Source of the DNA: Nosema muscidifuracis
Taxonomy: Eukaryota; Microsporidia; Nosematidae
Direction of reading: 5' to 3'
NCBI GenBank assembly: GCA_028335825.1
Contig: JAIOKI010000007.1
Span: 496,001-560,000, forward strand
Length of the DNA: 64,000 bases
Positions within the stretch are counted from its first letter, which is position 1. Each line of letters begins with the position of its first letter. Positions 53,968-64,000 of this stretch are shown here, in pieces. A model generated the notes under the pieces. The model was not told the origin of the DNA and searched no databases. It saw nothing but the letters and a program-made list of their open reading frames with translations. A program made the position numbers and the translations under genes.

Positions 53968-56373
53968 ATGCTATCACAAGGAGAAATATTACGAAATCCA
54001 TCTAGAACACGTTTACAAAGACCATTAGTCGAAAAAACAAATCATAATGGATGGTGGTCTAAAATTTCAAGATTTTTTACTTTTCTTATACCTGATTTTG
54101 TATTAAATTGTTGTGGAATGCGTACTGATGAAGTTCGTCAGGCTTGGAGAGAGAAATTAGCACTTTGTATTTGTATAGCTTTGTGTTGTGGTATTCTTAC
54201 ATTTCTGACCTATGGAATGAATACACTTGTTTGTAAGGGAAGTAATCAATATGTCTTTGGTAAACTTGATAAAGCAAATTTTAAAAATAATATAGTAATA
54301 ACTAATGGAAGTATTTATGAAACAGATAGTGATTCATATAGTAGAGATGCGATTTACACAGGTAATTTCAAGATCAATTCAGAAGCTTGTAGAAGGGCTT
54401 TCGGTAGACAATTACTCGATGGAAGAAAAAGTATGAAAGGATTGAGAAGAATCGCACCGATTTGTTTTGATTATTCATACATTTTAGAGAAGAATTTTAT
54501 TGTAATTGGTAAAAATGTGTATGACACAAATTTGTGTAAGGAATCAACTTATGATGAGTTTATAAAAAAATACGCCGGTACAGAAGCTCAACAAGATTAT
54601 TTAACTAGTGAAGAATGGCAATGTTTTAAAGATACATTTTATAGTGGAGAAATAGCTACTAAAACTAAAGGATGTTTTATAGCTGATACATTTCTATATA
54701 TAACTACAGTAATAATTTTTAGTCTCATAATTGCGAAATTTGTATTAGCAACAGTCTATTCTTGGCATATGAAAAAAAAGGTAAAACCCTCTGAATGTGT
54801 AACTCCATCCATTTTACTTGTTACATGCTATAGTGAAGATAAAGAAGGAATTAAAAAAACTTTAGATAGCTTGTGTAAGCAACAGTATGATTATGATAAC
54901 AAACTTATAGTTGTTATAGCTGATGGCGAGATTACAGGTTCTGATAATGATAAAAGTACACCTGAAGAAATTTTAGATTTGATAGAAGTAGATAATTCAC
55001 CTGTCACACCTAAATCTTATGTATCATTAATGCCTGGACCAAAAAGGATAAATCGTGCTATGGTTTATTCTGGATATTACAAAGCTAGAGATGATGCTGA
55101 TATTTTTGGAAGAGAATCAAGTCAAAAATGTAGAATAATTTTCATACGTAAATGTGGAAATACCTCAGAAACATTTAAAGCTGGTAATAGAGGAAAAAGA
55201 GATAGCCAGGTTATATTAATGTCATATTTTTCTAAACTTATATACAACGATAGAATGTCAGAACTTGATTTTGAAATTTATAATAAGATGAGAATGTTGA
55301 TGCCACACATAGATCCAGTAGACTTCGAATGTATTCTAATGGTAGATGCTGATACGATCGTTAAACCTGATGCATTAGCAAAAATGATTTCTATATTTGA
55401 AACTGATCCTAAAGTTATTGGAGTATGTGGAGAGACAATGATATTAAATAAATGTGAAAGTTGGGTGAGTATGATACAGGTCTTTGAGTATTATATAAGT
55501 CATCATTTGAGTAAAACTTTTGAATCAGTTTTTGGAGGTGTTACTTGTTTACCAGGATGTTTCTGTATGTACCGTATAAAAATCATTACAGATGAAAATG
55601 GTCATGTCGTCACAGGATATCGTGCTAACGAGAAAAAAGTTTTCGAAGAAGAAACTAAAGAAAGATTCTGTTTGCCCATCCTAGCAAATCCGTTTATAAT
55701 CAATGCATATTCAGTGTACGAAGCAAAAACCTTACATCAAAAGAATTTATTACATCTTGGTGAAGATAGATATTTAACAACTTTACTTCTAAAAAACTTT
55801 TTTAAAAGAAAATTAATATTTGTACCACAGGCTAAATGTGAGACCTATGTACCAGGAACTTTTAAAATATTATTAAGTCAAAGAAGACGATGGATAAATT
55901 CCACGATTCACAATTTATTTGAGCTGGTTATGGTTGATAAATTATGTGGAGTATTCTGCTGTTCGATGCAGTTTGTTGTGATGGTAGAATTATTTGGTAC
56001 ATTAGTACTACCAGCAGCCATTTTATTTACTGGAGTTCTTATTGTTTCTTCTATCTTGTATGAACCAGCATATATTCCTTTAATTATGTTAGGTGGAATA
56101 TTCTTATTACCTGCTGTACTAATTTTAATTACAACCTTCGAAATCAGTTATATATTCTGGCTGTTTGTATATATTCTATCTATTCCTATATGGAATTTTG
56201 TACTTCCCGTATATGCTTTCTGGCATTTCGATGATTTCTCTTGGGGTGATACGCGTAAGGTAGATGGATCTAATGCTAATGAAGATGTTATAGAGTCTGA
56301 TCAACAGAGAATAGTATTAAAAGAGCTGAAAGATTTTAAAAAAGAAAAAGAAAGCAATAAAAAAGAGTTGTAA
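53968..56373 (+). CDS. CHS1: Chitin synthase (class IV-like)
   Basis: Transfers GlcNAc from UDP-GlcNAc to build the chitin of the spore endospore wall. Two N-terminal spans (~70-90 and ~228-250) flank a luminal domain (~90-225). The GT2 catalytic domain follows, with MVDADT near residue 458, an LPGCFCMYRI block near 530, LGEDRYL near 606 and Q638RRRW. The C-terminus has a cluster of spans (~660-760) and a charged tail. At 801 aa it is shorter than yeast Chs3 (1,165 aa) but keeps the class IV order. CCC touches the ATG at 53968. Confidence 0.95.
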   Translation: MLSQGEILRNPSRTRLQRPLVEKTNHNGWWSKISRFFTFLIPDFVLNCCGMRTDEVRQAWREKLALCICIALCCGILTFLTYGMNTLVCKGSNQYVFGKLDKANFKNNIVITNGSIYETDSDSYSRDAIYTGNFKINSEACRRAFGRQLLDGRKSMKGLRRIAPICFDYSYILEKNFIVIGKNVYDTNLCKESTYDEFIKKYAGTEAQQDYLTSEEWQCFKDTFYSGEIATKTKGCFIADTFLYITTVIIFSLIIAKFVLATVYSWHMKKKVKPSECVTPSILLVTCYSEDKEGIKKTLDSLCKQQYDYDNKLIVVIADGEITGSDNDKSTPEEILDLIEVDNSPVTPKSYVSLMPGPKRINRAMVYSGYYKARDDADIFGRESSQKCRIIFIRKCGNTSETFKAGNRGKRDSQVILMSYFSKLIYNDRMSELDFEIYNKMRMLMPHIDPVDFECILMVDADTIVKPDALAKMISIFETDPKVIGVCGETMILNKCESWVSMIQVFEYYISHHLSKTFESVFGGVTCLPGCFCMYRIKIITDENGHVVTGYRANEKKVFEEETKERFCLPILANPFIINAYSVYEAKTLHQKNLLHLGEDRYLTTLLLKNFFKRKLIFVPQAKCETYVPGTFKILLSQRRRWINSTIHNLFELVMVDKLCGVFCCSMQFVVMVELFGTLVLPAAILFTGVLIVSSILYEPAYIPLIMLGGIFLLPAVLILITTFEISYIFWLFVYILSIPIWNFVLPVYAFWHFDDFSWGDTRKVDGSNANEDVIESDQQRIVLKELKDFKKEKESNKKEL

Positions 56374-57594
56374 TATAAATTGCTTTTTTAATTAAAATTT
56401 TGATATTATACAAAAATCTGTTAATATTATAAAATTAATAAATTTTTTTCTTATATGATAATCGAAGATAAATTTGTTTCCTGCAGTTCAAAATTTGCCT
56501 TTTTTATTTTTTTTAATACTATAAGTTTGGAATTATTTAAATTAAAAATATGATAATTACAAAACATTACGTATTTCGAATTTTTATTCATTCAATTCTA
56601 TGCTCTTTAATGATTATATGCAAAATAAAGATATAATAATTACACAACAGTACGTATGTTTAAATTTTTAATTATAAGAAATTGCTTACTAATCTTCTAA
56701 TAATTTTTGTATTTATAAATCTGAATTAATATTTATTTATAGATCAAATTATAAGCTATTATGTATCATTGATAATATGATAAAATATAGTATTTTTAAT
56801 TTAAAAATATAAATTAAAATTTTAATATAAAATTATTTTAAAATATGACGAACCCCCCAAACTTATAAATATTTATATAGCTCAAAAATTATATTTTTTG
56901 TTATGTAAAATATGATTTGCTTGCAAACCATATTTAACTTCTCTATCCAAGTTTAAGTCTAATATAATTTCATATGTGTTAACTAATATTAAATGCAACT
57001 ATAGAACTGAAATAAGAGTAGAAAACCAATTGAAGGCTTACATAGACCAGTATACTTAAAATGACACTTGGTACTGAAACTGATGAGATTTTATTATTGC
57101 GAAGGAAGTAGAGAGAAGATAAAGCAAACTTCTACCCAGTGATCAAGCCTTTTCTTAATTATAAAATGATATAAAATAATAAACCAAATTAAACACTCAA
57201 GTTTATTATAAAATTTCAAATTATAATTTCTTTTTGTTATGATAAATTAAATTTATTTGGTATTTGTCAAAAATTTAATTTAAGATCTTTTTCATAGAAC
57301 CTTATAGAAATTGTAAATAATATTCAGAAAACTTTTCATCAATCAGGTTTTTATCTTTTTGACCTATAATATACAAAACATGTATCAAAATATATAAGTT
57401 TCGATAAAATTAAACTTTAAATTGTTGTTTTGAAATTTCATCATAAAAACTATAATGACATGCTTTAATTCTCATATTTATCAATAAATTTATATTGTAT
57501 GAAATAATATTTAACAAACAAATTTCATTTTCTAAAAAAGATTATTTTAGAATAATAAAACTTTTTAAATTAGACTATTTACAATTATTTTTAA
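56374..57594. other. Gene-free spacer of 1.2 kb with an island
   Basis: Positions ~57000-57160 are less AT-rich than the flanks and contain only frames of under 35 codons. This could be a decayed gene or element fragment, or a non-coding RNA. The rest is plain AT-rich spacer. Confidence 0.45.
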
Positions 57595-58494
57595 TTAAAC
57601 AATAAGTTTAGTATCTTGTTCCTCGTTAAAATTCTCTTTCTTATTAAGTTTCTTATAGATTCTATAAGTAATATACCCTAATATAGAAAAAAGAGTCATT
57701 CCCATAATATAACCATAGGTTGATACAGTATTATCATGACAATTTGATTCGATCATTATTTGAGGTTGAACATACTCTGCCTGATCACTATAAGCTGGAA
57801 TTTCTTCACCAACGTTTTCTGTATATTGTAAACTTCTTCCAAATCTTTTTATTTCACTTTTAAATCCCTCAGTATCTACCAATGTTATATTAAAATCATT
57901 CAATCCTGACGTATTTTCAATTTTTTTTATTTGTTCAACAAATTCTGAATTTGGACAATTTGTTATCCTATTTGGTTGTATAAACAATTTAAAACAATCA
58001 GGATCTAGTTCACATTCATCTCTTAATTCATAAGCAGCACATTGTAACTTATCGTAATATTCTTGATCATTATTACAAAGCTTATATAAAGCTTCATTAA
58101 TTCTTTTTCCTATGTAAGGTGTCGTAAAAAATTCATCATCTTTGTACATTTTACCTTCGGAAATTCTTACTTTGTAATCACCACAAGGTATGTATTTACG
58201 AGAAATAAATAAATTATTATAATCGATTTCTGAACATGTTCTATCAAAATGATTATTATAGAAAGATTCTGATAAGCAGTCTTGATTACAATCACACATT
58301 TGTCTTGTAAATTGAACCATACACTTAGGTAAATCATTCAGATATTCTTTAACTTCAGGAATTTCTCTCATGACGGTACCTTCAAACTTATCACAAAAAA
58401 TTTCCGAATCTTTTTTGTTTTTATCTCTCCATTCTTTAAATTCATCCATGTCATATGTATCAATAATTTCAATGTTATTATCAGAATTTTCCAT
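57595..58494 (-). CDS. Cys-rich single-span membrane protein, paralogue of the 58864 gene
   Basis: From the ATG at 58494 (CC at -6; the longer frame starts with GTG) the protein is 299 aa. Shared blocks with its divergent neighbour are EFKEWRD near the N-terminus, PKCMVQFTRQMCDCNQDC, LCNNDQEYYDKLQCAAYELRDEC and NRITNCPN. The spaced cysteines probably form disulfides. There is no N-terminal signal. One span (~253-273, GYIMGMTLFSILGYITYRIY) is followed by a charged tail with KLNKKENFNEEQD. Family unknown; it looks like a fast-evolving, lineage-specific family. Confidence 0.68.
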   Translation of the reverse strand: MENSDNNIEIIDTYDMDEFKEWRDKNKKDSEIFCDKFEGTVMREIPEVKEYLNDLPKCMVQFTRQMCDCNQDCLSESFYNNHFDRTCSEIDYNNLFISRKYIPCGDYKVRISEGKMYKDDEFFTTPYIGKRINEALYKLCNNDQEYYDKLQCAAYELRDECELDPDCFKLFIQPNRITNCPNSEFVEQIKKIENTSGLNDFNITLVDTEGFKSEIKRFGRSLQYTENVGEEIPAYSDQAEYVQPQIMIESNCHDNTVSTYGYIMGMTLFSILGYITYRIYKKLNKKENFNEEQDTKLIV

Positions 58495-58863
58495 ATTAGG
58501 AAAAAAAATTTTGTATTTATACACAAATTTTAATTAAAATTAATTTTTATTGTTATTAAAAAATATAATTAATTAGCAATGTAAATTAAAAATTTAATAA
58601 TTATTTTTTTATATTAAAATTATTTAAAATATTACATTTATTAATAACTGAATTGATATTATTATTATTAGTATGCTTAGTGAATTAACTTAATTTGTTT
58701 GAGACATAAAAATAATATACAGTAATATATTAAAATTATAATAGTTAGTATTAATTTACTTTTAAATTTCATATATAATTAAATTATTATTATAATTTAA
58801 AGTTACTATTTCTAAATTAAATTTAATAAAAATTAATATAAATACCAAAATGAATTACAAGCC
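58495..58863. other. Bidirectional spacer of the paralogue pair
   Basis: A 369-bp AT-rich spacer that must hold both promoters. I see no clear shared palindrome beyond AT tracts. Confidence 0.45.
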
Positions 58864-59817
58864 ATGTCTAAAACTACATCATATGAAACCAATAGTATTG
58901 AACAAAACTTTACCGATTCTGAATTGGAAAGAAAAAACGAGTTATCTGAATTTGAAGTTTGGAGAGACGATTATTTGAATCATACTAACAAGTTATGTAG
59001 TCAATTACCGCTTGATTTTCTAATTAAAAATCCAGAAATCCAAGAAAAAATTAAGAATATACCTAAATGTTTAAAACATTATACTGAAAGAATATGTAAA
59101 TGTGATAATAATTGCACGGAAGAATTGTTGAAAGGATTTAACCCCGATACTAAATGTATTTTGTACGATCTTTCTGATTTAAAAAACGACGATAAGTACA
59201 TTGACTGCAGATTTTTAGATAAAAATATTGTTGAAGGTAAATTAGTAAGCCAAATGACTAACAATAAATATGCTACTGTGAAAAATAATATCTATGACGA
59301 AGTTTCGAAAATATGTAATAACGATAAGGAAGCATTTGAATTAATATGTAATGCATACGAGCTCAGAAATTATTGTAAAAATAATATTAATTGTTATAAA
59401 TTTGTACTGAATAAGGATAAGATCGATAATTGTAAAAATATTATTTTTCCTGAAGGTCTTAAAGATATTGAAAATATTTTGTTTATACCTACAAATCAAG
59501 TCAACGATACTAGGGTTGTAAGAAGTATATCAAATGGGGAGTTAGAAGATTATTCATTAAATGGTTTTACGTACGATATAAACGAAATTGAGGCCATCAA
59601 CTCAGAGAACTTAATGATAAGTGATGAACAAAATATTTTGGCAAGTGGTTCTTCTACAATTACTAAATCAATGGTTCCTATATTACTAATTTCGTTTGTA
59701 GGATATTTCTTTTTTACAGATAGGCAAAGAGAGCCAGTTCGTAACATATTTTTATTAGTTCTTGCATCTGCTATATTTGGGTTATCTGGGCTTATTGCTA
59801 TCAATTCTGAATTTTAA
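58864..59817 (+). CDS. Cys-rich membrane protein, paralogue of the 58494 gene
   Basis: A 317-aa protein. It shares with the divergent gene EFEVWRD, IKNIPKCLKHYTERICKCDNNC, ICNNDKEAFELICNAYELRNYC and DKIDNCKN, in the same order. The C-terminal part differs: two hydrophobic spans (~271-288 and ~297-314) replace the single span plus tail. No signal peptide. CC abuts the ATG. The pair arose by an inverted duplication and then diverged strongly (about one third identity by eye). Confidence 0.68.
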   Translation: MSKTTSYETNSIEQNFTDSELERKNELSEFEVWRDDYLNHTNKLCSQLPLDFLIKNPEIQEKIKNIPKCLKHYTERICKCDNNCTEELLKGFNPDTKCILYDLSDLKNDDKYIDCRFLDKNIVEGKLVSQMTNNKYATVKNNIYDEVSKICNNDKEAFELICNAYELRNYCKNNINCYKFVLNKDKIDNCKNIIFPEGLKDIENILFIPTNQVNDTRVVRSISNGELEDYSLNGFTYDINEIEAINSENLMISDEQNILASGSSTITKSMVPILLISFVGYFFFTDRQREPVRNIFLLVLASAIFGLSGLIAINSEF

Positions 59818-61239
59818 TTATTAAAATTTTGTAAATAGTGGGTTTCATTTCATTATTTATTAATAATAGGTAAGGTTTAAGTATTTATAATAAACATTAA
59901 TGCATTAAATCATAACTTAAACTAAATAATCTATTCCTTAAAACTCTAATAAAATTTTTTATTATCAAATTACTACATTTGTATTTAAATAATTACCAAA
60001 AATTTCATCATTTTTTATTTTTGATTTTTATTTACAAAAAATTATTCTTAAAATATTTAAATTTATTATTTTATACATATTTCTTTCCAAATATAAAAAC
60101 CTCATTTTTCAGACTTATTTGAATCTTTGTTTTTCAAATTCAATTGTTTAAAACAATTCATTTTCGTTTAATTATTTCAGCAGTAAAATAATTTTAATTT
60201 AAAGACTAAAATAGCATAAATTAAAAATCTTAAATTTAGTTCTTTATTATATCAAAAATATTGTAATTCAAGGATTAAAATATTTAATATTTATTTTCAA
60301 CATATATATATTTTATTAACAAGTAATAAGACACCGTCCTTTAATTTAATTAATATACCATTCTACTCATACAAAGATTTTGTACTTTGCTTAGGATTTA
60401 AATTATCTTTCAATTTTTTGTTGGAAGATATACTTGCTATGTATATTTTATTATATAAGTAGTTACAACTAGTTAAAGTTTTTTTTTAATTTGTTTTATC
60501 ATTAAAAATATACAAATTAAATATTTTCTAAAAATGGATACATTTTATCTAGATTTATAAAAGTATTGAAAGATTAAAAATAATTGTTGCTTAGTTAATC
60601 TATTTTAAATACTACTAAAGTTTAGATTTTATTTTTAATTTATATTTATAAATTTAATTACAAATTTTTATAAAATGAGTTTAAATTAAATTTTATATTT
60701 TATCATAATATATTTTTAAACTTCAATTATGTTAAGCACTAATATTAAATTCTAAATAAGATGTCATTAGCTATTTAAAAATAGATTGTTCTTTCATTCC
60801 TAGACTATTGAATACATTTATATGGTTTTCTAAATATAGATAACTTTCTATGAAAGTAATTTTTTTATAAAAATATTCTAAAGTTGTTGATTTGCGATAA
60901 TCATTAAAACTTTCAATAATTATAAATGGAAGATTTAATAAAAATACAAAGTATAGTATTTTTTTTAATAACAAAATATATTAAAATATTACATTACAAA
61001 ATAGAATCACCTATTTAGATAATTTTACAAGTTAAATCAGATTTTTAAGAAATTATATTGTTAGGAGATGAATCCCTTTTGACAATAAGAATTCTAAGAG
61101 CTGTGAACTGCAATTTATTCAGTAAAATGACACAATATACTCAAACATTGACATTATTAAGATAGGCACAGTATCACTATCTATCTTTTTTAATAAAAAT
61201 GTCATTATATTTTAACATTATTGATAATAAAAGAAAGAT
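59818..61239. other. Gene-free spacer of 1.4 kb
   Basis: AT-rich. A 67-codon hydrophobic frame at 60771-60974 (minus) starts with TTG and is not accepted. An imperfect inverted repeat (tgacatt...agatag / ctatct...aatgtca) lies near 61150-61205, just left of the decayed element. Confidence 0.5.
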
Positions 61240-62440
61240 ATAAATTTGCGAGATTCTTAATTGATAATTTTATTATGAAACAAAATAAACAAGGTTACAA
61301 AACCCTTTTATAGTCTGAGCAAAGGCTCGACTAACATATATTATAAAATGTTTATTTGATAATCTACTTTTAAATTCAAATACTCATTTTTATTTTCTAA
61401 GATAGTATAACAGATTTATACATAAAAAGTAGATAGATGCTAAATACGATCTTTACATCTAACCGAATATCAAATTAAAATAATAGCAGCTTATGTGCTA
61501 ACAAGACGCAATGAAAAATAGCAGAATGACGAACCAAGGCCACTAGATTATAATTTAATAAAACAAATAGTCGCCAGTAACCGGGTAAAAATTAGAGTGA
61601 ATACACATTAAAACAGAAGTAAAAATAAGATCCAAAATGGAGATATATTAGTTGTTTGCAAGAAGGGAAAAGTGAGAATTCACGCGATAACCTGCAATAA
61701 GTAAGTTAGAAATATTAAGAAAATATAATGTGCTAGTAAAAGAACTTAGATTGTACACCTGTGTAAATCTTAATAATACCGTATATAGTCACGTGGGATG
61801 GTATAAAAACTAAGTCCATATAAATTAAAGAAAGATGTAGGATGTCTTTTTTATAGAATCCAAGGATACTTTCAATTATTCACTCTGGAGAAGAAGCTCG
61901 AGAGTATTTCTATGGAGTACAGAAAATGAATAAATAAAAACGAATATCGTGTAATGCCTTTTGATATTAAATATAAAAAACTGAATCCTTACGGAATACT
62001 TGCATTATAAAACAACCCTCAAAAAATAATTAGTTTAGCAATAATTAAAAAAGGATAGTAAAAATTAAGAAAATAGAGTTGAATCATAAAAATACTAAAA
62101 AACTTAAATTGGATTTCTTTGATAAAATAGTACAAGAGTTTATTTCATAAATATGTGGTATATTTATAAATATATGTCAAGGATTATACCGTATTTGGTA
62201 ACTTGCAATGGATTAGTAGCTAACTTTAACCAAGGATATATAAAAGAATTAAGTAAGTTGATTAGACTAAAACATATATACAGAAAAGAATCTCTAAGTT
62301 GACTTTGGTGAGTTTAACATTATAAAGTCTCCGAGAAACACCTAATAAAGAACAATACTAAAAAAGAAGCCTAATATATATGAAGCTCTGAATTTAGAGA
62401 TAGTTGCTGTTGTACAAACGCAATTTAAAATTTTAATTCA
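61240..62440 (+). mobile_element. Decayed Ty3/gypsy-like retrotransposon fossil (pol remnant)
   Basis: A 1.2-kb stretch stands out by its lower A+T and dinucleotide texture. On the plus strand, reverse-transcriptase features can be read in the right order. An early palm strand lies near 61640-61690. A GYFQL...YRVMPF box, the Ty3/gypsy counterpart of the x-M-P-F-G-L block, lies near 61860-61970. A thumb/connection-like segment lies near 62210-62280. The copy is heavily broken with many disruptions, so it is old. I see no gag, no integrase and no convincing LTR pair. Confidence 0.55.
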
Positions 62441-63289
62441 ATATAATGTAGATTTAATGATATATTTAGCATTTTTAATATCATTACAAAGTATTCATTT
62501 ATTTTTGTTTATGATATAGTTCTAATACCATAGAAAAAAATAAGCAATAAATTAATGAGTCTACTCTTCAACGTTTTGGTGTTAAACTGAAGTGTGTATT
62601 TTAAAATTTCATATATATGAAAATAATAAAGCAAAAATATATTAATATTACCAATATAAATTTAATTGAAGCTGTTTTACTGTAAAAGAAATCGCTATTA
62701 AATAAAACTTTTCTTTGTATAATTATTTATTTTTTAAGATATGCTGTAATTTTATTAATACTTCTTAAATCTGATATTATATTTAGATGTTATTAATTTA
62801 TTGTTTCTGAATATTTTGTTGAAACAAAAATGATTCATTTGCTAATTTAATTTTTGTTGATTTTTTCATTTATTAAAAATGTTAATTTATTTTTGTTCTA
62901 TAACTTTCTCATTTAATTTTAATAAATTAAAAATATCAATTTATTTTAAAAATTAATACTGTTTATTATAATTTAAATAAAACTTCAATTTAATAAAAAT
63001 AGTATTTATTAACATGCTATATTATTATTAGTACATAAATAATTGTATAAATAATTTATAAAAATTACATAATTTAAATTTACAAAAATTCAATATCTCA
63101 ATAAATAATTTGTTAAAGATGTTATCAGTCAAATAATTTATATTTATAAATCTATTGTACATTTTAAAAGAAAAAAATTATAATTTTCATATTAAAATAT
63201 TAATTTGTTTTAATAATATCTAAATAGATGATTTTTTGCAAATTAAAATTTATAAAAATAAATTTTTACAGTTAACCCCATATTTTAAT
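62441..63289. other. Gene-free spacer
   Basis: Very AT-rich spacer between the fossil and the last gene; no ORF. tttattttt(g/a)tt motifs recur near 62860-62950. Confidence 0.5.
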
Positions 63290-64000
63290 ATGATATTTTT
63301 ATTGCTTTGTTTGTCTTATATATTTGGATCTGATAAAAATAATATAAATTACGAATATTCTTTGATACTAAGAAATCCAAAAGAAAATATGTGCTTTATA
63401 AAAATTATGATTGAGGAAGAATTTTTTTTCACGATTAAGAGCGATTTAATTGTTTTAAAATATAACGAGAATCCTGAAAGTTCACCTTTTATAGAAGAAA
63501 ATGAATCAGGGGCTACTTCTATTGTATTTCAAGATCTTTCAGACGGAATTTCAATTATACAAAATAGAGGAGATTGTATGAAATGTGTTAATATAGAAAA
63601 GTATATAAAAGAAATTAGGATAGAATTTTTTTATGAGAAAGATACAAACATTAAATTTCTAAGTGATAAAAAAGATTCACATTTTTCAATAAGTATACTC
63701 AATCCCGATGGAAATACTATATTTAAATATATTGAAGATAAAGATCCTTTTTTTGCAACTAACATGTCACTTATTTGTTTATATTGTGATGTAAATTCTG
63801 GTACAGAGCTGTTCAATTTAAGGAATGGCAATATAACGTTTTTTAATTTAAAAAATGCTGTTACATATTGTGATGCTGAGTCTTATGAACCATTCGATGA
63901 CTTGAGATATAATCCTATCAAAATTGATAAAGATTTACTTATTTTTTACAGAACAAAAAAAACTACTAAAATATTTTTTAATTTCATTGATAAGAGAATT
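63290..64000 (+). CDS. Secreted or membrane protein, incomplete at the window edge
   Basis: ATG at 63290 with CCCC at 63276-63279 opens a frame still open after 237 codons at the window end. A short signal peptide (MIFLLLCLSYIFGS) is followed by a strand-rich region with spaced cysteines: CMKC near residue 99, CLYC near 164, and single cysteines. N-glycosylation sequons (NMS, NIT) also occur. I do not recognise the family. The extracellular-type Cys spacing suggests a surface or secreted protein. Length and any anchor are unknown because the gene is cut. Confidence 0.65.
   Translation, partial: MIFLLLCLSYIFGSDKNNINYEYSLILRNPKENMCFIKIMIEEEFFFTIKSDLIVLKYNENPESSPFIEENESGATSIVFQDLSDGISIIQNRGDCMKCVNIEKYIKEIRIEFFYEKDTNIKFLSDKKDSHFSISILNPDGNTIFKYIEDKDPFFATNMSLICLYCDVNSGTELFNLRNGNITFFNLKNAVTYCDAESYEPFDDLRYNPIKIDKDLLIFYRTKKTTKIFFNFIDKRI

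Noticed and set aside
57070-57110. ctgatgag resembling a hammerhead core or a C/D snoRNA C box
   Set aside because: No GAAA core at the proper place and no D box at a fitting distance.
60771-60974. 67-codon minus-strand frame with a signal-like N-terminus
   Set aside because: Begins with TTG, has no upstream CC motif and no usable ATG; hydrophobic frames of this kind arise easily in TTA-rich spacer. A remnant of a secreted-protein gene cannot be excluded.
1-64000. tRNA and rRNA genes, CRISPR arrays, telomere repeats
   Set aside because: Scanned by eye for T-loop GGTTCRA, rRNA core strings and regular spacer-repeat arrays; none found. The many tandem arrays have no unique spacers.

Overview
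The window is nuclear DNA from a microsporidian or a very close fungal relative. It is about four-fifths A+T by eye. The host genes are short and intron-free as far as I can see. Most start codons are preceded within about 15 nt by a CCC/CCCC (or at least CC) motif, the translation/transcription-start signal known from microsporidia. The gene content fits: a class IV-like chitin synthase, CIA iron-sulfur assembly factors (NAR1, NBP35), small signal-peptide proteins of unknown function, and family members shorter than in yeast or human. The genus cannot be fixed from sequence alone. I could not run database searches, so assignments rest on motif recognition.

Layout. 1-9.4 kb: TFIIE-alpha, a Nup53/Nup35-type nucleoporin, a cyclin-like protein, a polytopic membrane protein and a ubiquilin (DSK2), separated by 1-1.6 kb of repeat-rich spacer. 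9.4-17.6 kb is denser: DPH7 and NAR1 diverge from a 51-bp spacer, followed by a glycerophosphodiester phosphodiesterase, a RING-H2 protein, separase and two small unknown genes. 18.9-25.9 kb: a membrane protein, NBP35, a DUF167 protein, RAD4/XPC, two secreted proteins and a Lys-rich protein. 27-39 kb: a ubiquitin protease and SMC6 in tandem, a secreted protein, then BRCA2, a HEI10/CCNB1IP1-type RING protein and an OSCA/CSC1 channel on the minus strand. 39.6-48.5 kb: a possible 35-aa ORF with a 27-bp perfect inverted repeat, SNU13 diverging from an unknown gene, a Puf protein, MCM9, a PKA-like kinase and a Sel1-repeat protein. 49.6-59.8 kb: small membrane proteins, a tiny SWIM-finger protein, a secreted beta-trefoil protein, chitin synthase, and a head-to-head pair of Cys-rich membrane paralogues. 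61.2-62.4 kb is a decayed Ty3/gypsy-like fossil. A secreted-protein gene runs off the right edge.

Themes. (1) Recombination and chromosome genes are unusually frequent for 64 kb of a reduced genome: BRCA2, HEI10, MCM9, SMC6, separase, RAD4 and possibly a Shu2/SWS1-like SWIM protein. This points to retained homologous recombination and probably meiosis. (2) Chitin synthase lies 5.5 kb from a Sel1-repeat protein resembling its activator Chs4/Skt5. (3) Short tandem duplications repeatedly copy the end of a gene, including its stop codon or, for MCM9, its start and promoter, into the spacer. (4) Two secreted-protein genes share a promoter block at the same distance from the ATG and may be remote paralogues. 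(5) The CCC motif corrects several start codons (DSK2, USP, BRCA2, MCM9, the 40756 gene and the Cys-rich gene at 58494).
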